Shown: positions 38,783 through 44,570 of the stretch, one piece after another
How the letters are laid out: each line of letters opens with the position of its first letter
Numbering within the stretch: position 1 is the first letter of the stretch
Assembly (NCBI GenBank): GCA_000176735.1
Contig: ADBE01000094.1
Span: 1-44,570 of the forward strand
Length of the DNA stretch: 44,570 bases
Source of the DNA: Neisseria polysaccharea ATCC 43768
Lineage (GTDB): Bacteria > Pseudomonadota > Gammaproteobacteria > Burkholderiales > Neisseriaceae
Direction of reading: 5' to 3'
Notes under the pieces: generated by a model
What the model saw: the letters and a program-made list of their open reading frames with translations, nothing else
What the model was told of the DNA's origin: nothing
The model's database searches: none
Position numbers and translations under genes: made by a program

Positions 38783-38788
38783 TATAAT
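38783..38788 (+). promoter_or_regulatory. Possible -10 box of purF
   Basis: A perfect TATAAT lies 39 bases before the purF ATG. The -35 region is poorly conserved; a TTGTCA further upstream is too distant for use. Confidence 0.4.
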
Positions 38789-38826
38789 TCCGTTTTACCC
38801 TTAAACCTCGAATCGGAGAAGACGAT

Positions 38827-40371
38827 ATGTGCGGCGTATTAGGTTTGGTCAGTCATGAACCCGTGAACCAGCTTCTGTACGACGGCTTGCAGATGTTGCA
38901 GCACAGGGGACAGGATGCGGCGGGCATTGTAACGGCGGAAGGCGGCACCTTCCATATGCACAAAGGCAAAGGCATGGTGCGCGAAGTGTTCCGTACACGC
39001 AATATGCGCGATTTGGTCGGCAACGCCGGTATCGCCCACGTCCGTTATCCTACTGCGGGCAACGCGGGCAGCAGCGCGGAGGCGCAGCCTTTCTACGTCA
39101 GCTCGCCTTTCGGCATCGTTTTGGCGCACAACGGCAACCTCACCAACACGGCCGAACTTTATGAAAACGTGTGCAACAAACACCTGCGCCACGTCAACAC
39201 CAGCTCCGATTCCGAAGTCTTGCTCAACGTATTCGCGCACGAATTACGCCGCGAAGTCTCTAAAAACGCCGACCCGCACCGGCTCAATGCCGACAATATT
39301 TTCAACGCCGTTGCCGAAGTCCACCGCCTGGTGCGCGGCGCATACGGCGTGGTTGCCATGATTGCGGGCTACGGTATGCTTGCCTTCCGCGACCCTTACG
39401 GCATCCGCCCGCTGGTATTGGGTTCGCAAACCGACAACGAAGGCAGGAAATCCTATGCCGTCGCCTCCGAATCCGTTGCCTTCAACGCGCTTGCCTACGA
39501 TTTGGAACGCGACATCCGGCCGGGCGAAGCGGTGTTCGTCGGCTTTGACGGCACAATCATCGCCCGACAATGCAGCGATAAGACCAAACTCAGCCCCTGC
39601 CTTTTTGAATATGTTTATTTTGCCCGCCCCGACTCCGTAATCGACGGCGTATCGGTTTACCAATCGCGCTTGGATATGGGCGTGTCCTTGGCGGAAAAAA
39701 TCAAACGCGAGCTGCCCGTGGACGACATCGATGTCGTGATGCCCATTCCCGACACCAGCCGCCCCAGCGCGATGGAGCTTGCTGTCCACCTCAAAAAGCC
39801 TTACCGCGAAGGTTTGATTAAAAACCGCTATATCGGCCGCACCTTTATTATGCCCGGCCAGGCGACGCGCAAAAAATCCGTGCGCCAAAAACTCAGCCCG
39901 ATGGAAACCGAATTTGCAGGCAAAAGCGTGTTGCTGGTAGACGACTCCATCGTGCGCGGGACGACCAGCCGCGAAATCGTCGAAATGGTACGCGCGGCTG
40001 GCGCGCGCAAAGTCTATATCGCCTCCGCCGCGCCCGAAGTGCGCTATCCCAATGTGTACGGCATCGATATGCCCACGCGCGAAGAGTTGATTGCCAATGG
40101 GCGCAGTGCGGCGGAAATCGCCGCCGAAATCGGCGCGGACGGCATCGTGTTTCAAGACTTGGGCGATTTGGAAACCGTCGTCAAAGCACTCAATCCGAAA
40201 ATCGAATCCTTCGATTCGTCCTGTTTCAACGGCATTTATCAGACAGGCGACATCGATGATGCCTACCTCGACCGCCTGTCCGCCGAGAAATCCGGCTGCG
40301 GCGGCCTGAAAATCCACCCGAGTAGGATGGAACACAGCATCAGCATCAGCGATGCGGGCGACGAAGAATAA
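38827..40371 (+). CDS. purF: Amidophosphoribosyltransferase
   Basis: This 514-residue enzyme performs the first committed step of purine synthesis. Cys2 ([10 protein letters not shown]) becomes the N-terminal nucleophile of the glutaminase domain (residues 2-230, with [10 protein letters not shown], and HNGNLTN). The phosphoribosyltransferase domain has the PRPP loop [20 protein letters not shown]. The length is standard. It lies in the folC-cvpA-purF order with its own promoter candidate. Confidence 0.98.
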   Translation: MCGVLGLVSHEPVNQLLYDGLQMLQHRGQDAAGIVTAEGGTFHMHKGKGMVREVFRTRNMRDLVGNAGIAHVRYPTAGNAGSSAEAQPFYVSSPFGIVLAHNGNLTNTAELYENVCNKHLRHVNTSSDSEVLLNVFAHELRREVSKNADPHRLNADNIFNAVAEVHRLVRGAYGVVAMIAGYGMLAFRDPYGIRPLVLGSQTDNEGRKSYAVASESVAFNALAYDLERDIRPGEAVFVGFDGTIIARQCSDKTKLSPCLFEYVYFARPDSVIDGVSVYQSRLDMGVSLAEKIKRELPVDDIDVVMPIPDTSRPSAMELAVHLKKPYREGLIKNRYIGRTFIMPGQATRKKSVRQKLSPMETEFAGKSVLLVDDSIVRGTTSREIVEMVRAAGARKVYIASAAPEVRYPNVYGIDMPTREELIANGRSAAEIAAEIGADGIVFQDLGDLETVVKALNPKIESFDSSCFNGIYQTGDIDDAYLDRLSAEKSGCGGLKIHPSRMEHSISISDAGDEE

Positions 40372-40387
40372 GGCTTCCCAAACCGCG

Positions 40388-40427
40388 ATGCCGTCTGAAA
40401 TCCGAACGCCGGGTTTTCAGACGGCAT
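40388..40427 (+). terminator. Uptake-sequence hairpin after purF
   Basis: GATGCCGTCTGAAAT and TTTTCAGACGGCATT around a 14-base loop. Confidence 0.8.
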
Positions 40428-40470
40428 TTCCCATATCGGCATCACATTTCCCATTTCATCCGCACGCAAT

Positions 40471-40962
40471 ATGAGTACCGAAACCAAAAACTACATTACA
40501 CCCGCCGGCTGGCAGGCATTGAAAGACGAACTTTACCGGCTGGTCAACAAAGAACGCCCCGAAATCGTCCAAATCGTCAATTGGGCGGCAGGCAACGGCG
40601 ACCGCAGCGAAAACGGCGACTATCTTTACGGCAAACGCCGTATGCGCGAAATCGACCGCCGCATCCGTTTCCTGACCAAGCGTTTGGAGTCCGCCGTCGT
40701 CGTCGATCCCGAATTGCGCGAAGCGACCGACCAAGTATTTTTCGGCGCGACGGTCGGTCTGTTGCGCGGCGACGGACGCGAGCAAACCGTCAAAATCGTC
40801 GGCATCGATGAAATCGATACCGCGCAAAACAAAATTTCTTGGATTTCGCCGCTGGCTCGTTGTCTGATTAAAGCACGCGAAGGCGACGAAGTGGTTTTAA
40901 ACACGCCGGAAGGGCGTGAGGAAATTGAAATCCTTTCTGTCGAATACATCAAAATCGACTGA
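40471..40962 (+). CDS. greB: Transcription elongation factor GreB
   Basis: This 163-residue factor reactivates backtracked RNA polymerase. N-terminal coiled coil: [20 protein letters not shown] to [10 protein letters not shown], with the tip acidic residues near [20 protein letters not shown], where GreB keeps an Asp/Glu pair. C-terminal FKBP-like domain: [20 protein letters not shown] and [20 protein letters not shown]. No Shine-Dalgarno is apparent before the ATG. The gene ends just before an uptake sequence and trpF. Confidence 0.95.
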   Translation: MSTETKNYITPAGWQALKDELYRLVNKERPEIVQIVNWAAGNGDRSENGDYLYGKRRMREIDRRIRFLTKRLESAVVVDPELREATDQVFFGATVGLLRGDGREQTVKIVGIDEIDTAQNKISWISPLARCLIKAREGDEVVLNTPEGREEIEILSVEYIKID

Positions 40963-41020
40963 TCGGGAATGCCGTCTGAAACGGCACAAGCGCGCCGTTT
41001 CCCAAATAAAGGAATACCGA

Positions 41021-41644
41021 ATGAGAAAAATCCGCACCAAAATCTGCGGCATCACCACACCGGAAGACGCAGCGGCCGCCGCAGCAGCAGGTGCGGATGC
41101 CGTCGGGCTGGTCTTTTTCCAAGGCAGCAGCCGGGTCGTCAATATTGCCCGCGCAAAAGAAATCACCGCCGCACTGCCGCCGTTTGTCAGCGTTGTCGCC
41201 CTTTTCGTCAACGAAAGCGTGCAAAACATCCGCCGCATCCTTGCCGAAGTGCCGATACACATCATCCAATTCCACGGCGACGAAGACGACGCATTCTGCC
41301 GCCAGTTCCACCGCCCCTATATCAAGGCCATTCGTGTTCAGACGGCATCAGACATCCGAAACGCCACCCACCGTTTTCCCAACGCTCAGGCACTGCTGTT
41401 CGATGCCTACCATCCTTCGGAATACGGCGGCACCGGACACCGCTTCGACTGGACGCTGCTGGCGGAATATTCGGGCAAACCGTGGGTGCTTGCCGGCGGG
41501 CTGACCCCTGAAAACGTCGGCGAAGCCGTCCGCATCACCGGAGCGGAAGCGGTCGATGTATCCGGCGGCGTGGAAGCGTCTAAAGGCAAAAAAGACCCCG
41601 CCAAAGTTGCCGCCTTTATCGGGGCGGCAAACCGGCCCGTATAA
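41021..41644 (+). CDS. trpF: Phosphoribosylanthranilate isomerase
   Basis: This 207-residue TIM-barrel enzyme catalyses step three of tryptophan synthesis. The start [17 protein letters not shown] carries the catalytic Cys, and the Asp acid lies in [16 protein letters not shown]. The phosphate-binding end is [17 protein letters not shown]. An uptake-type sequence (TTCAGACGGCATCAGAC) is translated in frame near 41338. AAGGAATACCG precedes the start. trpB is 11 kb upstream on the other strand. Confidence 0.97.
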   Translation: MRKIRTKICGITTPEDAAAAAAAGADAVGLVFFQGSSRVVNIARAKEITAALPPFVSVVALFVNESVQNIRRILAEVPIHIIQFHGDEDDAFCRQFHRPYIKAIRVQTASDIRNATHRFPNAQALLFDAYHPSEYGGTGHRFDWTLLAEYSGKPWVLAGGLTPENVGEAVRITGAEAVDVSGGVEASKGKKDPAKVAAFIGAANRPV

Positions 41645-41657
41645 ACCCAAAAAAGAA

Positions 41658-41691
41658 AAATGCCGTCTGAAGCCCTTTCAGACGGCATTTC
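41658..41691 (+). terminator. Uptake-sequence hairpin after trpF
   Basis: AAATGCCGTCTGAAGC and CTTTCAGACGGCATTT mark the end of the conserved chromosome backbone; the IS cluster starts about 50 bases later. Confidence 0.85.
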
Positions 41692-41736
41692 CTTTAAAAC
41701 TTCATTTCGAGCGCAAGGCTGAAGTTCCTGCCCGCA

Positions 41737-41820
41737 TCCTTATATATTACACCCCATCGAAGGGGTGCATTACTTTTCTTAACAATCCCCTTTGACAGCC
41801 AAGTGAAAGGGCTTTTTCAT
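41737..41820 (-). repeat. Two-hairpin small repeat (copy B)
   Basis: Read on the minus strand it repeats the unit at 61-145: AAAGCCCTTTCACTTGGCTG, then TTAAGAAAAGTAATGCACCC, then ATGGGGTGTAATATATAAGG. A few changes (ACACCCCATCGAAGGGGTG versus GCGCCCC...) keep both stems. It lies between trpF and the second IS1016. Confidence 0.75.
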
Positions 41821-41861
41821 TTCATTATCAGAATTAATATTTTAGGGGCTGTCCTAGATAA

Positions 41862-42573
41862 CTAGGATAAACTCGATTTTACTAATTGTTTTAAGATGGA
41901 AATTTGAACTTTTATCTCACTGTTGTTAAAACGCCATTCGCACTCCTTTAAATACAGCTCAAAATACTCTTTGGGAATGCCGTTAAACTTGCGTAAATGA
42001 CGTTTTGCCCGGTTCCAAAAGTTCTCAATTCCATTAATATGGTTTTGTCGTTCAGCAAAATGTGTACTGTGATTGATACGAAAACGAAGTTTCAGCGAAG
42101 CTAAAATGGCTAAATTCACTCACATCCAATACATCATAGCTACGATAACAATCCGTATAAACAATGCTGTCAGGTTTCACTTGTTCACGGATAATAGGAA
42201 ATAAAGTAGCGGTTTGAGTATTCGGTACAGTAACCGTATAAACCTTATATATTGTGCCCCATCAAAGGGGCGCATTACTTTTCTTACCATTTCGCTTCAA
42301 AAGACCGAATACGGCGACTTTACCGGCAGCACCGCGACCGCGTTTACCTTTGCGTTGTCCGCCAAAATAACTTTCATCTGCTTCTACTTCGCCATCAAAC
42401 ATTTCCAAATGTGGACTGTTTTGATAAATAAGTAATCGTAAACGATGAAAATAATAGGCTGCGGTATTTTTATTAACGCCTACTAACTCTGCTGCTGTTC
42501 TTGCAGTTACACCTGCGACAAATAGCTCAATGAGTTTATTGTGTTTATACTGGCTTAGACGACTTTTTCTCAT
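41862..42573 (-). pseudogene. IS1016 transposase, interrupted
   Basis: The N-terminal 98 or so residues (MRKSRLSQYKHNKLIELFVA, TARTAAELVGVNKNTAAYYF, EADESYFGGQRKGKRGRGAA) are intact and end in SNAPL because of the repeat inserted at 42243-42286. The middle (VYTVTVPNTQTATLFPIIRE) and the end (RINHSTHFAERQNHINGIEN) are in other frames, because of about 22 extra bases near 42085-42106. Confidence 0.85.
42243..42286 (-). repeat. Half copy of the small repeat inside IS1016 (copy C)
   Basis: On the minus strand TAAGAAAAGTAATGCGCCCC, then TTTGATGGGGCACAATATAT. It is at the same point of the transposase as copy A (after KRNGK) but lacks the first hairpin. Confidence 0.75.
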
Positions 42574-42586
42574 AGGGATAATTCTA

Positions 42587-43299
42587 GGGGTTGTACTAGA
42601 TTAGCAGATATATTACCCTAGAAATATGAAGATAACACACTGCAAATTAAAGAAAAAAGTACAAAAAGAACTACTCCGTTTTTTTGTACTGGAAGTTACC
42701 GCCCGTTCTGCCGCCGATATTTTGGGTATCCATCCCAATTCGGCAGCACTGTTCTACCGTAAAATCCGCACGGTTATCAACTATCATTTGGCCTTGGCTG
42801 CCGATGAGGTTTTTGAGGGCTCTGTCGAGCTGGACGAAAGCTATTTCGGCGGACGGCGTAAAGGCAGACGTGGTCGCGGTGTGGCAGGAAAAGTGGTTAT
42901 TTTCGGCATTCTGAAACGCAACGGACGGGTCTATACCGTTATCGTAGATAATGCCAAGTCTGAAACGTTACTCCCTGTCATCAAAAAGAAAATCATGCCG
43001 GACAGTATTGTTTATACCGATAGTCTGAGCAGCTACGAAAAGTTGGACGTGAGCGGTTTTATCCATTACCGCATCAACCATTCCAAGGAACTTGCAGACC
43101 GTCAAAACCACATTAACGGCATTGAGAACTTTTGGAATCAGGCAAAACGCGTCTTGCGAAAATACAACGGAATCGATTGCAAATCTTTCCCACTGTTCTT
43201 GAAAGAATGCGAATTTCGATTTAACTTCGGGACACCGTCTCAACAGCTTAAAATCCTGCGGGATTGGTGTGGAATTTAGGGCTAATCTAGTACAGCCCC
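42587..43299 (+). mobile_element. Complete IS1595-family insertion sequence
   Basis: 713 bases bounded by 19-base inverted repeats with one mismatch: GGGGTTGTACTAGATTAGC at the left, and GGGGCTGTACTAGATTAGC as complement of the right end. It holds one intact transposase gene. It abuts the IS1016 remnant exactly at the IR. I could not find matching flanking target duplications, so it may have come by recombination between IS ends. Confidence 0.9.
42626..43279 (+). CDS. IS1595 family transposase (intact)
   Basis: This 217-residue DDE-type transposase has a helix-turn-helix start (VTARSAADILGIHPNSAALF). The first catalytic Asp lies in VELDESYFGGRRKGRRGRGV, the second in SIVYTDSLSSYEKL, and the conserved HINGIENFWNQAKR holds the third acidic residue. 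No frameshift. It is related to but clearly different from the neighbouring IS1016 transposase. Confidence 0.95.
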   Translation: MKITHCKLKKKVQKELLRFFVLEVTARSAADILGIHPNSAALFYRKIRTVINYHLALAADEVFEGSVELDESYFGGRRKGRRGRGVAGKVVIFGILKRNGRVYTVIVDNAKSETLLPVIKKKIMPDSIVYTDSLSSYEKLDVSGFIHYRINHSKELADRQNHINGIENFWNQAKRVLRKYNGIDCKSFPLFLKECEFRFNFGTPSQQLKILRDWCGI

Positions 43300-43404
43300 A
43301 AATTTTTTAGTGGGTGTTGGCTTGTGCAAACCACGCCGTGCAGGTGTATTTTCCGTTTGATTTTTGGCTGGTTCAACCGCTTGAGCGGTTTGAACCGTTG
43401 TACG
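43300..43404. other. Short spacer between two IS elements
   Basis: About 105 bases contain an inverted repeat GGTTCAACCGCTTGAGCGGTTTGAACC at 43372-43398 (arms of 11-12 with a 4-base loop). No gene. It may be the end of an older element. Confidence 0.5.
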
Positions 43405-44280
43405 TGTAAGAAATCTCCGAGTTGTTTACACAACAGATTGAGAAAAATAAGCCTGTAAGACCTCAAAAGGCGTATCGCCTTTCAAGCCTTTGTGGGGCTT
43501 AACCGTATTGTAAAAATTGACAAACCGGCACAGCTCTTTTTACCAATGTTCCGAATCCTTGAAAGGAAGTTTGTCATGCCGCATTTCCATCAGGGTACGT
43601 ATCGCCCGCTCCGCCTTACCGTTGGTTTGCGGTCGGGCAATTCGGGTAAACTTCTGACCGATATTGTTCTGTACGCAGGCAACGACAAACGGATGCGACG
43701 CATTGCCGCGATATTCCATACCGTTGTCGAAGTAGGCGCACTCGATAGTGTACTGGCAGCAGTCGATGACATCGCGCAAAAGAAACTTAGCCGCACTCGC
43801 GGCTGTGCGGTCGGGCAGTATGGCGGCGTACGGTTCGCGGGAATAGTCGTCGATAGCGGCAAACAGGCAGTCCCTTTGGTCTGTGGCTTTTTGGTTCTGC
43901 AATAAGGGCAGTCGTTTGGTGTCGAAATGCACCATTTCCCCGGGATAGGATTTGTTGTAGCGTTTGGCTTGTTTTTTGAGTTTTTCCTCGATGGCTTTTT
44001 CAACTTTGGCCAGCCGTTTTATGCCGTATTTTGCCTGTTTGAAACGGTTGTTGGTACTTTTTTGTGGTGTGAGCAGCTGTAACCGTGCGGCCTTGAGGAT
44101 GCGGTAAATGGTTACCCTGCTGACTTGGTATTGCCGTGAGAGCGAGGTTACGGTTGCTTTATCCTGCGTATAGGCACGCCAAACGGCTTGGCGCCGGTGC
44201 GGGGTAAGACGGGTGTTTTTGTGTATGTTCATTCCGGTATTGTCTTCCATATACTGTAAACAACGCTAGGATTTCTTACA
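43405..44280 (-). mobile_element. IS481-type insertion sequence with nonsense mutation
   Basis: The ends are TGTAAGAAATC at 43405 and its complement GATTTCTTACA at 44280; the TGT end is normal for this family. One transposase gene fills the element but carries an in-frame stop. It interrupts the 5' end of the integrase fragment at 44281. Confidence 0.8.
43435..44250 (-). pseudogene. IS481-like transposase (rve integrase core), interrupted by a stop
   Basis: The first 236 residues have a helix-turn-helix (RRQAVWRAYTQDKATVTSLS, then QVSRVTIYRILKAA) and a DDE core: HFDTKRL (first Asp), AYFDNGMEYRG (second Asp), NGKAERAIRTLMEM (Glu). After DSEHW a TAA stops the frame (43540-43542). The same frame continues normally with KELCRFVNFYNTVKPHKGLK and PFEVLQAYFSQ to a stop at about 43437, so one codon change inactivates it. 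A Gln codon (CAA) would restore a plausible protein. Confidence 0.85.
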
Positions 44281-44479
44281 CATATGGTACTTGGACATCA
44301 GAACGCCAGGCGGCGAGCGAGTTAGACGCTCTACTGGCACACAAGACAAACAAAAAGCCCAAGAATTACGCACCAAGTTAGAACACGAATTTTGGCAACA
44401 AAGCCGTTTGAGCGTGAAACCCAAAAAACTGTGGGACGAAGCCGCGTTGCAATGGCTAAAAGAAAAAGGTACGCCATGA
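44281..44479 (+). pseudogene. Phage integrase, N-terminal fragment
   Basis: Reading WYLDIRTPGGERVRRSTGTQ to LWDEAALQWLKEKGTP gives the arm-binding and start of the core-binding domain of a tyrosine recombinase, about 65 residues. The 5' end is cut by the IS481-type element, and the frame stops at 44479. Catalytic residues are all lost. Confidence 0.75.
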
Positions 44480-44484
44480 AATTG

Positions 44485-44570
44485 TGGTTTTCAACACACA
44501 GCCGCCGAAACGCGCCGACATCGCGCTGGCGGTTTCAACACACAGCCGCCTGAAGGCGGCTGAAGCCGGC
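44485..44570 (+). repeat. CRISPR-like direct repeat pair at the window edge
   Basis: GGTTTTCAACACACAGCCGCC (44486-44506) and GGTTTCAACACACAGCCGCC (44531-44550) are near-identical. The second is followed by TGAAGGCGGCTGAAGC, making a 7-base stem (AGCCGCC-TGAA-GGCGGCT). GTTTCAA plus an inner palindrome is the style of type I-C repeats read in reverse. Only one full and one partial copy are visible, with 45 bases between starts, less than a normal repeat plus spacer. It may be the degenerate end of an array that continues outside the window. Confidence 0.4.

Larger units (their letters stand above)
41845..42586 (-). mobile_element. IS1016-like element, second copy
   Basis: The left end GGGGCTGTCCTAGATAAC starts at 41845. 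The transposase is read on the minus strand. N-terminal helix-turn-helix and DESYFGGQRKGKRG are in 42262-42573; the C-terminal part (RQNHINGIENFWN) is in 41862-42119. The gap between is broken by the 3' half of the small repeat at 42243-42286. The outer end just upstream of the transposase start has been replaced by the next IS at 42587. It is opposite in orientation to the copy at 1-544. Confidence 0.88.

Noticed and set aside
39244..40335. Long minus-strand frame opposite purF
   Set aside because: Shadow; purF has full homology over this range.
41740..41844. Correia element next to IS1016
   Set aside because: The ends and core do not match TATAGTGGATTAA...; it is the separate two-hairpin repeat.

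Overview
The window is chromosomal DNA of a Neisseria species. The evidence is the very dense neisserial DNA uptake sequence (ATGCCGTCTGAA, often as inverted pairs acting as terminators), a Correia element, a dRS3 element, IS1016-type insertion sequences, and a gene order (ihfA-pheT-pheS-rplT-rpmI-infC-thrS ... tgt-hemH ... lnt-rpoH ... comA ... trpB ... rsmA ... folC-cvpA-purF-greB-trpF) typical of the meningococcus/gonococcus group. The AT-type uptake sequence points to the N. meningitidis/gonorrhoeae/lactamica/polysaccharea cluster. The pathogens carry the IgA1 protease gene between comA and trpB; here that interval holds only an Rhs-toxin scrap and an immunity-like gene. This favours a commensal relative or an iga-negative strain (inference).

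Layout. 1-544: broken IS1016 copy. 569-10265 (minus strand): the translation operon thrS-infC-rpmI-rplT-pheS-pheT-ihfA-merR-like. Between pheS and pheT lies a decayed restriction-modification island: frameshifted vsr, truncated C5 methyltransferase, small AT-rich ORF, intact HNH nuclease. 10266-10342: tRNA-Val(GAC). 10522-13455: tgt, hemH, a periplasmic cytochrome c. 13430-14844: remnants of a CvrA/NhaP2 antiporter (hit by a Correia element) and a DUF808 protein. 14913-18909: lnt, rpoH, yicC. 18993-22433 (minus): RDD protein, small membrane protein, holA, lptE, pgeF. 22887-28418: bile-acid-type Na+ symporter, rluD/bamD with overlapping divergent starts, and comA. 28425-29027: Rhs fragment and immunity-like gene. 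29120-31973 (minus): trpB, a MUG-like glycosylase, an EamA transporter. 32212-41644 (plus): rsmA, a small RelA/SpoT-synthetase-like gene, a lipoprotein, an amino-acid ABC ATPase, a small conserved gene, ygfX-like, folC, a SPOR protein, cvpA, purF, greB, trpF. 41737-44570: an IS landing pad (second IS1016 in opposite orientation, an intact IS1595-family element, an IS481-type element with a nonsense codon), a truncated phage integrase and, at the very edge, a CRISPR-like repeat pair.

How it works together. Most genes are housekeeping: aminoacyl-tRNA synthetases and ribosomal proteins, outer-membrane assembly (lptE, bamD, lnt), DNA replication and uptake (holA, comA), tryptophan, purine and folate metabolism. 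The accessory interest lies in four places: the pheS/pheT island, the comA-trpB interval, the small alarmone-synthetase candidate after rsmA, and the right-hand IS cluster. Several single-base homopolymer frameshifts occur, including one in the essential infC gene. Sequencing error should therefore be excluded before any of them is read biologically.
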